DNA of 64,000 bases from NCBI RefSeq assembly GCF_011355085.1, contig NZ_VXCP01000037.1, forward strand, positions 1 to 64,000, given 5' to 3'. Below are positions 7,288 to 13,666 of the stretch, one piece after another. The notes below the pieces were generated by a model, which was not told where the DNA came from, ran no database searches, and saw only the letters and a program-made list of their open reading frames with translations. Every line of letters begins with the position of its first letter. Positions within the stretch are counted from its first letter, which is position 1. This stretch comes from Pseudomonas akapageensis (lineage in GTDB: Bacteria; Pseudomonadota; Gammaproteobacteria; Pseudomonadales; Pseudomonadaceae). The translations under genes and the position numbers were made by a program.

Positions 7288-8781
7288 ATGTACCGTGATC
7301 GTATTCGCTTACCCTCTCTGCAAAGCAAGGTGATGAGCGCGGCTGATGCCGCAGCCCTGATTCAGGATGGCATGACCGTCGGCATGAGCGGCTTCACCCG
7401 CGCCGGTGAAGCCAAGGCCGTGCCCCACGCCCTGGCTGAGCGCGCCAAACAGACGCCCCTGAAAATCAGCCTGATGACCGGTGCCAGCCTGGGCAACGAC
7501 CTCGACAAGCAGCTCACCGAAGCCGGTGTGCTGGCCCGTCGCATGCCGTTCCAGGTCGACAGCACGCTGCGCAAGGCGATCAACGACGGTACGGTGATGT
7601 TCATCGACCAGCACCTGTCCGAGACGGTAGAGCAGTTGCGCAACCAGCAGCTCAAGCTGCCGGACATCGCCGTCATCGAAGCCGTCGCCATCACCGAACA
7701 AGGCCATATCGTGCCAACCACCTCGGTGGGCAACTCGGCCAGCTTCGCCATTTTTGCCAAGCAGGTGATCGTCGAGATCAACCTGGCGCACAACCCCAAC
7801 CTGGAAGGGCTGCACGACATCTATATCCCGACCTACCGGCCGACTCGCACGCCGATCCCGCTGGTGAAGGTCGATGATCGCATCGGCAGCACCGCGATTC
7901 CGATCGATCCGGCCAAGATCGTCGCGGTCGTTATCACCGATAAGCCCGATTCGCCCTCTACGGTCTTGCCGCCCGACGACGAAACCCAGGGGATCGCCAA
8001 TCACCTGATCGACTTCCTGAAGAAGGAAGTCGACGCCGGGCGCATGACCAATAATCTCGGCCCGCTGCAAGCCGGGATCGGCAGCATTGCCAACGCGGTT
8101 ATGTGCGGCTTGATCGATTCGCCTTTCGAAGGCCTGACCATGTACTCCGAGGTACTGCAGGATTCGACGTTCGACCTGATCGATGCAGGGAAGTTGAGCT
8201 TTGCCTCAGGCAGCTCGATCACCTTGTCGACCCGCCGTAACGCCGACGTGTTCGGCAACCTGGAGCGCTACAAGGACAAACTGGTTCTGCGCCCACAAGA
8301 AATCTCCAACCACCCTGAAGTGGTTCGGCGCCTGGGTATCATCGGCATCAACACCGCACTGGAGTTCGACATTTACGGCAACGTCAACTCTACCCACGTG
8401 TGCGGCACACGGATGATGAACGGCATCGGCGGTTCCGGAGACTTTGCCCGCAATGCCCACCTGGCGATCTTCGTCACCAAGTCCATTGCCAAGGGCGGTG
8501 CGATTTCGAGCGTTGTGCCCATGGTCAGCCACGTGGATCACACCGAGCATGACGTGGACATCCTCGTGACCGAGCAGGGCCTCGCCGACCTGCGCGGCCT
8601 GGCGCCACGCGAACGTGCCCGGGTGATCATTGATAACTGTGTGCACCCGGATTACCGCGAGGCGCTCAACGAGTACTTCAGTGCTGCCTGTGCCCGCGGC
8701 GGTCATACCCCGCACATCCTGCGCGAGGCGCTGTCCTGGCACATGAATCTGGAAGAAACCGGGCGCATGCTCCCTGTCTGA
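7288..8781 (+). CDS. Acetyl-CoA hydrolase/transferase family protein (succinyl-CoA:acetate CoA-transferase type)
   Basis: This 497-residue class I CoA-transferase of the Cat1/AarC/ScpC type probably exchanges CoA between succinyl-CoA and acetate or propionate. The N-terminal half includes the GMSGFTRAGEAKAVP region. The C-terminal half holds GIGSIANAV and the MYSEVLQDS segment with Glu288, the expected CoA-thioester residue. Further family signatures are GIIGINTALEFDIYGNVNSTHV and VPMVSHVDHTEHDVDILVTEQG. It stands alone between two terminators. Many genomes label it simple acetyl-CoA hydrolase; the presence of the catalytic Glu favours a transferase. Confidence 0.88.
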   Translation: MYRDRIRLPSLQSKVMSAADAAALIQDGMTVGMSGFTRAGEAKAVPHALAERAKQTPLKISLMTGASLGNDLDKQLTEAGVLARRMPFQVDSTLRKAINDGTVMFIDQHLSETVEQLRNQQLKLPDIAVIEAVAITEQGHIVPTTSVGNSASFAIFAKQVIVEINLAHNPNLEGLHDIYIPTYRPTRTPIPLVKVDDRIGSTAIPIDPAKIVAVVITDKPDSPSTVLPPDDETQGIANHLIDFLKKEVDAGRMTNNLGPLQAGIGSIANAVMCGLIDSPFEGLTMYSEVLQDSTFDLIDAGKLSFASGSSITLSTRRNADVFGNLERYKDKLVLRPQEISNHPEVVRRLGIIGINTALEFDIYGNVNSTHVCGTRMMNGIGGSGDFARNAHLAIFVTKSIAKGGAISSVVPMVSHVDHTEHDVDILVTEQGLADLRGLAPRERARVIIDNCVHPDYREALNEYFSAACARGGHTPHILREALSWHMNLEETGRMLPV

Positions 8782-8842
8782 TCCACACAGTTGGTCGCTG
8801 ATGCAAACCCTCCGGCATCAGCTTTCCCACCCACCGCTGAAA

Positions 8843-8888
8843 CCTCGCAAAAACTGTACTGCTGTACTGGTCTTTTTGCGGGGTTTTT
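8843..8888 (+). terminator. Intrinsic terminator of the CoA-transferase gene, loop carries CTGTACT repeats
   Basis: CCTCGCAAAAA (8843-8853) pairs with TTTTTGCGGGG (8873-8883) over 11 positions, one of them G-U, followed by TTTTT at 8884-8888. The 19-base loop contains CTGTACT twice (8854-8860 and 8862-8868), the same motif that recurs before the DUF1127 genes. Confidence 0.75.
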
Positions 8889-9023
8889 CACCCTCCGACA
8901 CCCACCCCACTCAAAAAAAGCACCATATTGGTGCTTACCAGTACAGTTGCCTCAAAAGCGAGCGCAACAGTACCCATAAACAGTTAACTGGAGCATCACA
9001 ATACAGGTGAACTGTATCTACAG
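8854..9023 (+). promoter_or_regulatory. Repeated CTGTACTGGT-type motifs upstream of the first DUF1127 gene
   Basis: CTGTACTGGT at 8862-8871 has its exact inverse, ACCAGTACAG, at 8937-8946, and further variants occur: AACAGTACCC near 8967 and CTGTATCTACAG at 9012-9023. Related words occur before the second DUF1127 gene. Between them, AAGCACCA-TAT-TGGTGCTT (8918-8936) forms a hairpin which on the minus strand is followed by a T run. The motifs resemble direct and inverted operator arrays bound by MocR/GntR-type regulators, but no such gene is in the window. Confidence 0.5.
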
Positions 9024-9100
9024 AGATTGGCTGCGGAAGAGGATCATGGGCACCAGTTAAATCACTCCCTAATCCCGCCACAAGCGGAAGGATAAACACC

Positions 9101-9316
9101 ATGGAACGTACACTCAGTTCCGACCTGCTTTTTCAAGACAGCTCTGAAACTTCGCGCACTGCTCTGCCTCTGCGCCTGCTCGCCAACCTGATGCTGTGGC
9201 AGCGCCGTATCTCCAGCCGCCACCAATTGGCTCGCCTGGATCAGCGTCTGCTGGCTGACGCCGGTATCAGCGAAGCACAACGCTTCGAAGAGCTGAGCAA
9301 GCCGTTCTGGCGTTAA
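9101..9316 (+). CDS. DUF1127 small arginine-rich protein
   Basis: This is a 71-residue protein. The C-terminal half carries the DUF1127 (YjiS-like) domain: LMLWQRRISSRHQLARLDQRLLADAGIS, ending with the RFEELSKPFWR tail shared with the second copy. DUF1127 proteins are small, basic and in some bacteria affect RNA or metabolism; the role in Pseudomonas is not settled. A GGAAGG ribosome site precedes ATG 9101. The paralogue at 9588 shares the pattern and the tail, so the pair probably arose by duplication. It has its own terminator. Confidence 0.85.
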   Translation: MERTLSSDLLFQDSSETSRTALPLRLLANLMLWQRRISSRHQLARLDQRLLADAGISEAQRFEELSKPFWR

Positions 9317-9370
9317 TGCCGGACTAGCTGGCCTACGGACCTTAAGTCCGGCACCAGCGATCTAATTCCT

Positions 9371-9405
9371 CAAAACCCGTCGCAGGTGACTGCTGACGGG
9401 TTTTG
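9371..9405 (+). terminator. Terminator after the first DUF1127 gene
   Basis: A perfect 11-base stem, CAAAACCCGTC (9371-9381) and GACGGGTTTTG (9395-9405), has a 13-base loop. The T-rich 3' arm is followed by TCGTTT. It is symmetric and probably works in both directions. Confidence 0.8.
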
Positions 9406-9440
9406 TCGTTTCAGGGACCAGCTTTTCGAGCGCAACAGAG

Positions 9441-9515
9441 GTGCTTACAAAGCATAGGTACAGTTGATAAAATACATTATCTGAACCAGTACAATTGCAC
9501 TGCCCTGTATCTGTA
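9441..9515 (+). promoter_or_regulatory. Upstream region of the second DUF1127 gene, motifs shared with the first
   Basis: GTGCTTAC (9441-9448), GTACAGTT (9458-9465), ACCAGTACAATT (9485-9496) and CTGTATCTGTA (9505-9515) closely repeat words found before the first DUF1127 gene: GTGCTTACC, GTACAGTT, ACCAGTACAGTT and CTGTATCTACAG. The order is roughly kept in both regions. This points to common regulation of the two paralogues by one factor. Confidence 0.5.
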
Positions 9516-9587
9516 ACGCAACAGCTGCGGGCGAGATGATGTTCTCCCAGTTCCGTGATTCGGCCCGCTGCCGAAAGGAAGAGCACC

Positions 9588-9800
9588 ATGGATCGCCTCG
9601 CACCCGCTATCGAAAGCAGCAAACCTCAAGCATTTTTTCTGAAAGGCTTGCTGCAGGCACTGTCCACGCGTATCGCCCTGATGTTTGAGCGCGCACGCAC
9701 CCGGCAACAGCTGGCTGAACTCAGCGATCAACAACTGGCTGACATCGGAATCAGCCGCAGTGACCGTGTTGCCGAACTGGACAGGCCGTTCTGGCGCTAA
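9588..9800 (+). CDS. DUF1127 small protein, second copy
   Basis: This 70-residue paralogue of the 9101 protein has the same domain in the C-terminal half (IALMFERARTRQQLAELSDQ, then QLADIGISRSDRV) and the same AELDRPFWR-type tail. I choose ATG 9588, which has AAGGAAGAG seven bases upstream; an upstream in-frame ATG at 9555 lacks a ribosome site. No terminator is evident after it. Function unknown; a small regulatory or RNA-binding role is possible by analogy with other DUF1127 proteins. Confidence 0.82.
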   Translation: MDRLAPAIESSKPQAFFLKGLLQALSTRIALMFERARTRQQLAELSDQQLADIGISRSDRVAELDRPFWR

Positions 9801-9911
9801 GCCGCCATGGAATGCCACTAGTAAGCGGGGTAGGCTAAGGAACTAGGACGGCAGGGCGTGCGTCTGATATTCGTAAACACTATGACTCTACGTCTGCAAA
9901 GGAGATTGACC

Positions 9912-10229
9912 ATGTTCCGTCCACGCTTGCTCGGCGCCGCATTGATGCTTGCCCTGGCTTCGACTGCCAACGCCTCCAGCTTTGTTGTAACTACCGATTC
10001 GATCGTTCGCGGCATCAAGGCATCCAGCGATGCAACCTCTGACGTGACATCGTCCTTTCGCGACGACAAGATCGTGCGTGAAGCCCGTGACGACGCCGCC
10101 AGCTTCGTCGCCACTCAGGGTGATATTCGCGGAGTGAAACTCGAAAGCGCGTTCGATCATATTCGCCAACAAGCGCCTGAACTCAAGGCAACCGACGCGC
10201 AGCTCGCCCAGGCAATCCTGGCGATCTGA
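9912..10229 (+). CDS. DUF2388 periplasmic protein (copy 1)
   Basis: This 105-residue protein has a clear signal peptide (LLGAALMLALASTANA, cleavage near residue 20). The mature part holds the DUF2388 pattern: SFVVTTDSIVRGIKASSDAT, DDAASFVATQGDIRG and LESAFDHIRQQAPEL, ending LAQAILAI. A ribosome site, AAAGGAGA, precedes ATG 9912. It is the first of three tandem DUF2388 genes that lead into the DUF4105 gene. Function unknown; it is likely periplasmic. Confidence 0.85.
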   Translation: MFRPRLLGAALMLALASTANASSFVVTTDSIVRGIKASSDATSDVTSSFRDDKIVREARDDAASFVATQGDIRGVKLESAFDHIRQQAPELKATDAQLAQAILAI

Positions 10230-10243
10230 GCATAGGACATAGG

Positions 10244-10263
10244 CGGGTACAGCCCTGTACCCG
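10244..10263 (+). terminator. Short perfect hairpin after DUF2388 copy 1
   Basis: CGGGTACAG (10244-10252) and CTGTACCCG (10255-10263) form a 9-base stem with a CC loop, 15 bases after the stop codon. There is no U tract, so it may be an RNA-processing or partial-termination signal. The arms contain the GTACAG word that recurs upstream of the DUF1127 genes. Confidence 0.4.
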
Positions 10264-10333
10264 TCCACCTGCGCTGGCTCTGGTCAGCGCATTGCGTTAG
10301 CCTTGCCGCTTGAACTTACAGCTATTGAGACTC

Positions 10334-10480
10334 ATGCGTTTTCTGCTTCCAATACTGTTCGCCGTCTTCTCGGCGGGCACTGCCCAAGCCTTCGATCTGA
10401 CCACCCAGAACCTCGTCGCCAGCGGCTATGCCACCAGGATCAGCGACCTTGAACTGGCGCAGGCAATTCTCGTCAAATAA
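10334..10480 (+). pseudogene. Internally deleted DUF2388 paralogue (copy 2, 48 residues)
   Basis: The reading frame is open: a signal peptide (MRFLLPILFAVFSAGTAQA), then FDLTTQNLVASGYATR, joined directly to ISDLELAQAILVK. The first part matches the N-terminus and the last part the C-terminus of full DUF2388 proteins. The central 50 or so residues, including the DDAAS(F/Y)VA block of both neighbours, are missing without a frameshift. It is probably a remnant left by a deletion, but start, signal peptide and stop are intact, so a short secreted peptide could still be made. The ribosome site is weak (TTGAGAC). Confidence 0.65.
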
Positions 10481-10506
10481 TCAATTCCGTTTTCTGGAGA
10501 CTCTCC

Positions 10507-10827
10507 ATGCGTATTCCGCTGATCGCCGCTACTCTGGGCATGATGCTGCTGGCCGGCACAGGCCAGGCAGAAACCCTCAAGGCCACCAGTTGGATGATCA
10601 TTCGCGCCGTGGACCGTACGCTCGATTTTACTTCCGACACCACGACGTCCATTCGCGACGCGAAGATCATCACCCAGGCCAAGGATGACGCCGCCAGCTA
10701 CGTCGCAAGCAACGGCGATATCCGTGGCGCACAACTGGAAGCCGCCTTCGACACCCTGCGCCAGCGTGTTCCCGAGGCCCGCGACGCCAGTGACCAGGTA
10801 CTCGCCGAAGCCATTCTCGCCCTGTGA
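10507..10827 (+). CDS. DUF2388 periplasmic protein (copy 3)
   Basis: This 106-residue secreted protein has its signal peptide in residues 1-21 (MMLLAGTGQA). The mature part has TSWMIIRAVDRTLDFTSDTT, DDAASYVASNGDIRGAQLE and the C-terminal LAEAILAL. It is clearly homologous to the gene at 9912. A CTGGAGA ribosome site precedes ATG 10507. Its stop overlaps the next gene (GTGA), so it is probably translated together with the DUF4105 protein. Function unknown. Confidence 0.85.
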   Translation: MRIPLIAATLGMMLLAGTGQAETLKATSWMIIRAVDRTLDFTSDTTTSIRDAKIITQAKDDAASYVASNGDIRGAQLEAAFDTLRQRVPEARDASDQVLAEAILAL

Positions 10828-12785
10828 GACGCATGCGCGCCTGTCTTCTGGCTTGCGCACTGTTGCTGGTCGGTAACCCTGCAGCGGCCAGTTTGCAATT
10901 GGTCCTGAAAACCGACGGCCTCAGCCCCGCACAACAACAGGCCAGCCAGGCACTGCTCGATGAAGCCATGCAGGCATTGCCGCCCAGCTTCATCGAACAC
11001 CTGGATCGACGCATCGACGTCGGCTGGACGGCGAACATGCCGCCAAACGCCTACGGCCAGGCATCGCTGGTATCGAGCCTTGATCTCAACAGCAAGCTGT
11101 TGCCCAGCCTGACCGATGGCAGTGCCGCCACCACCAAGACCCAGCGCCCCCATGGCACCGTGCGCCAGGAGCTGCTTGCCACTGTCCTCCATGAACTGAC
11201 CCACATCTACGACCGCGCCCGGCTCTGGCCAGCGCCTGAACGCACGCTGATCCTGCAGTGCAACCGGCAGAACTCGAGCATGGGCAAGGTCGGGCTGCCG
11301 GATCGCTGCCGCGGCCAGGCCGAGCGCCGCTTCACCCTGAGCGACGACCCGCGGTTTCTCGACCTTGCCGGCTGGCCGCAGTACGTCGGCCGCCGTGGCG
11401 AGCGCGAACAACACAACCGGCAGATCGTCCGCAGCCCTGACAGCTATGAGTTGAGCAGCCCCAAGGAGTTTGTGGCGGTCAACATGGAGTACTTCCTGCT
11501 GGACCCCAGCTATGGCTGCCGGCGCCCGGCCTTGTTTGCCTATTACAAGGAACACTTTGGCTGGGCACCTGCTGCCAGCGAGAAATGTCCGCAAGCATTC
11601 CCGTTCCTCAATGCTGGCAACGACTTTGCCAAACAGCCCCTGGGCAAGATTGACCCGGAGCGCGTGTATGAAGTCGATTACCTGCTGGCCGAAGCCAACC
11701 AGAACCTGGTCAGCCGCTGGGGCCACAGCATGCTGCGCCTGGTAATCTGCGCCCCTGGGCGGCCACGAGGGCCGGATTGCCGCCTCGACCTGGACCGCCA
11801 TCTGGTGCTGTCCTACCGCGCCTTCGTCAATGACGTTCAGCTTTCCAGTTGGGGCGGTCTGACCGGAGCTTATCCTTCGCGCCTGTTCGTGCTGCCGTTG
11901 TCCCAGGTCATAGACGAATACACCAAGACCGAGCTGCGCAGCCTGGCATCAGTGCCCCTGAAACTCAGCCGCAGCGAAATCGAAGACCTGGTGCGCCAGG
12001 CTGCCGAGATGCACTGGAGCTATGACGGAAATTACTGGTTCCTCTCGAACAACTGCGCCGTGGAAACCCTCAAGTTAATGCGCAGCGGTACCAACAACAG
12101 CCAGTTGACCGCCGTGGACAACATCATGCCCAACGGTTTGCTGGAAGTGCTCAAGGGCAGGGGGCTGGCCGACGTCAGCGTCCTCAACGATCCGCGCGAA
12201 GCGTTGCGGCTGGGCTACCGCTTCGATTCCTACCGGGATCGCTACCAGGCCATGTTCGACGTGCTGAGGAAGCATCTGCCCGTCTCCCAGACCACCGTCG
12301 AAGAATGGATGGAGCTTTCGGCCGAGCAGCGCCGCAAGTGGTTCAGCCAGGCTGACCTGCGCACCAGTGCCGCGTTGTTGTTGCTTGAGCAAGCCAGTTT
12401 CCGCCGCCAGTTGTTGATCGCCCAGGATGAAGTCAAGCAGCGCTATCTGGGCGCCCGCGACATGAAGAACGGCAGCATGGACAAGGCCAACAAGGTGCTA
12501 CAGGAGATTCTCGCCAAGAGCGGCTACCTCAGTCGCCCGGCCGAGTTGCTTGGCAGTTCCGGCTATGGCCTGCCACAGGCCAGCGAGTGGCAACGCCTGG
12601 AAGAACAGAGCAGTGAACGCCAGCAGCAGCTGCAACGCCTGACCGGCGAGCTGGACAAGGAAGCCCGGGCCTTGCTCGAGCCCAGCCGTGCCGCTGAAAT
12701 TGCCGCCTGCGAAGCCAACGTCAAACAGCTTGGCGAACATGTGCGCAAGTTGCACAAGGCCGCGGGCGGCCTGGAGTTGCCTTAA
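10824..12785 (+). CDS. DUF4105 domain protein with HELTH motif
   Basis: This 653-residue exported protein has its signal peptide within the first 25 residues (ACLLACALLLVGNPAAA). Residues 119-130 read TVLHELTHIYDR, where H123-E-x-x-H127 is a zinc-metalloprotease-like motif. A DUF4105-type region follows at about 275-440 (EVDYLLAEANQNLVSRWGHSMLRL, then NNCAVETLKLM). The C-terminal third is helical and charged, with likely coiled coil at about 600-645. DUF4105 resembles Cys/His amidase-type folds, so a cell-envelope hydrolase is possible but unproven. The start may be GTG 10824, which overlaps the previous stop, or ATG 10833. Confidence 0.8.
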   Translation: MRRMRACLLACALLLVGNPAAASLQLVLKTDGLSPAQQQASQALLDEAMQALPPSFIEHLDRRIDVGWTANMPPNAYGQASLVSSLDLNSKLLPSLTDGSAATTKTQRPHGTVRQELLATVLHELTHIYDRARLWPAPERTLILQCNRQNSSMGKVGLPDRCRGQAERRFTLSDDPRFLDLAGWPQYVGRRGEREQHNRQIVRSPDSYELSSPKEFVAVNMEYFLLDPSYGCRRPALFAYYKEHFGWAPAASEKCPQAFPFLNAGNDFAKQPLGKIDPERVYEVDYLLAEANQNLVSRWGHSMLRLVICAPGRPRGPDCRLDLDRHLVLSYRAFVNDVQLSSWGGLTGAYPSRLFVLPLSQVIDEYTKTELRSLASVPLKLSRSEIEDLVRQAAEMHWSYDGNYWFLSNNCAVETLKLMRSGTNNSQLTAVDNIMPNGLLEVLKGRGLADVSVLNDPREALRLGYRFDSYRDRYQAMFDVLRKHLPVSQTTVEEWMELSAEQRRKWFSQADLRTSAALLLLEQASFRRQLLIAQDEVKQRYLGARDMKNGSMDKANKVLQEILAKSGYLSRPAELLGSSGYGLPQASEWQRLEEQSSERQQQLQRLTGELDKEARALLEPSRAAEIAACEANVKQLGEHVRKLHKAAGGLELP

Positions 12786-13183
12786 AGGGTCTCGCCCGCT
12801 TCACCGGGCAACTGCTCGTCCAGGTGCAGCCAGGGCAGTCGATCGGCAGTCCAGATATGCCGCTCCGGTACTGCCAGTTCGGGGTGATCGAGCGTGGCGA
12901 TGGTCACATCGATCGTCTCCGGGCTCAATTGTGAGTTGAACGTCAACTGGGCACCGCAGTTTGGACAGAAGTGGCGGATGCCGCTCGCCGAGGACTGGTA
13001 CTGAGCTGGCTGTGTGCCCAGCCATTGAAAGGCGCTTGAGGGGAGGGTGATCCAGGTCGTCACCGTGCCGCCGCTGACCCGTCGGCAAATCGAACAATGG
13101 CAGTGGGCGATGTCGCGCAGCGGCCCGGCAAATCGGTAGCGGACGGTGCCGCAGTGGCAACCGCCCTCATGGGTTTCGGCCAT
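12782..13183 (-). CDS. GFA family (glutathione-dependent formaldehyde-activating type) protein
   Basis: This 133-residue zinc-binding protein has the CENP-V/GFA fold. Metal-binding cysteines are visible in GGCHCGTVRYRF (about 8-19), HCHCSICRR (about 29-37) and HFCPNCGAQL (about 82-91). The family is named after a formaldehyde-active enzyme, but most members have no proven reaction. I place the start at ATG 13183, with AGGAGGA eight bases upstream; longer upstream extensions run through the operator-like palindrome. The gene ends with a four-base convergent overlap with the DUF4105 gene. Confidence 0.85.
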   Translation of the reverse strand: MAETHEGGCHCGTVRYRFAGPLRDIAHCHCSICRRVSGGTVTTWITLPSSAFQWLGTQPAQYQSSASGIRHFCPNCGAQLTFNSQLSPETIDVTIATLDHPELAVPERHIWTADRLPWLHLDEQLPGEAGETL

Positions 13184-13218
13184 GTCCAGTCCTCCTGGAA
13201 TACTGGCTAAATAAACAC

Positions 13219-13234
13219 CTATCAGTTCTGATAG
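13219..13234. promoter_or_regulatory. Perfect palindrome CTATCAG-TT-CTGATAG before the GFA gene
   Basis: The palindrome has 7-base arms around TT and lies 36-51 bases upstream of the GFA start codon. On the minus strand it directly follows TTGTCT (a -35-like hexamer) and precedes GTTTAT (a weak -10), so a bound repressor would sit in the promoter spacer. No regulator gene is adjacent. The palindrome is read directly; operator function is inferred. Confidence 0.5.
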
Positions 13235-13330
13235 TAGACAACGATTGATCGAAGCCAATACATTCAGCCCCACGGTACTCCTCTGGCAAAGCGCACCTTT
13301 TGCTCGGTGGATGACGAACAGGTTGCGACA

Positions 13331-13367
13331 ACCCTCGGCAATATTCATTTCTGCCGAGGGTTTTTTC
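13331..13367 (+). terminator. Orphan intrinsic terminator in the GFA-citrate transporter gap
   Basis: ACCCTCGGCA (13331-13340) and TGCCGAGGGT (13352-13361) form a perfect 10-base stem followed by a T run to 13366. On the plus strand nothing annotated ends here: the nearest upstream plus-strand gene stops at 12785 and the GFA gene is on the other strand. It may end a short RNA starting after about 13235, or it may insulate the downstream gene. Confidence 0.75.
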
Positions 13368-13417
13368 CGTTGCTCATGCGAAAACTCCAATCTTTCGCCT
13401 CCCATACCTCTCGTCGC

Positions 13418-13445
13418 CTTTCAGCCAGCGAAAGCTGGCTGAAAG
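13418..13445 (+). promoter_or_regulatory. 12-bp perfect hairpin with GAAA tetraloop in the citrate-transporter leader
   Basis: CTTTCAGCCAGC (13418-13429) and GCTGGCTGAAAG (13434-13445) are exact complements around a GAAA loop, a GNRA tetraloop that makes a very stable RNA hairpin. No U tract follows on either strand. It sits about 80 bases before the CA-rich motif and 220 bases before the transporter start. It may shape the leader RNA or protect its 5' end. Confidence 0.5.
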
Positions 13446-13526
13446 CTTTGGCCATTAGCATCGCCTCACCGCCGGCATAAGACCGGTCAGCCAGGACATC
13501 CGCAAACAATGCGCGTCCGGCCCAGT

Positions 13527-13538
13527 AAACAACAACAA
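13527..13538 (+). promoter_or_regulatory. A-rich CA motif (possible Crc/Hfq site) and short upstream ORF
   Basis: AAACAACAACAA matches the AANAANAA pattern recognised by Hfq/Crc in Pseudomonas catabolite repression. It abuts an ATG at 13538 that opens a 26-codon frame ending at TGA 13616-13618. That frame is in phase with the transporter gene but stops 48 bases before it. No Shine-Dalgarno precedes this ATG. Citrate transport is a plausible Crc target, but both Crc binding and translation of the short frame are inferred. Confidence 0.45.
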
Positions 13539-13666
13539 TGGTGATTACGATGCTTTCCAGCCCCCGCCTTCCTGCTGCACGCCCGCCCATATTCCACGCG
13601 CCGCCCGTCCCGCGCTGATCCGCCCGGTTCGTCTATCCCTCGTCGCGCTACGCCTGGAGTATTCCT

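Noticed and set aside
9101..9800. The two DUF1127 genes as a toxin-antitoxin pair
   Set aside because: The two proteins are paralogues with the same domain and tail, each with its own promoter region. Toxin-antitoxin partners are normally unrelated, overlapping and co-transcribed.
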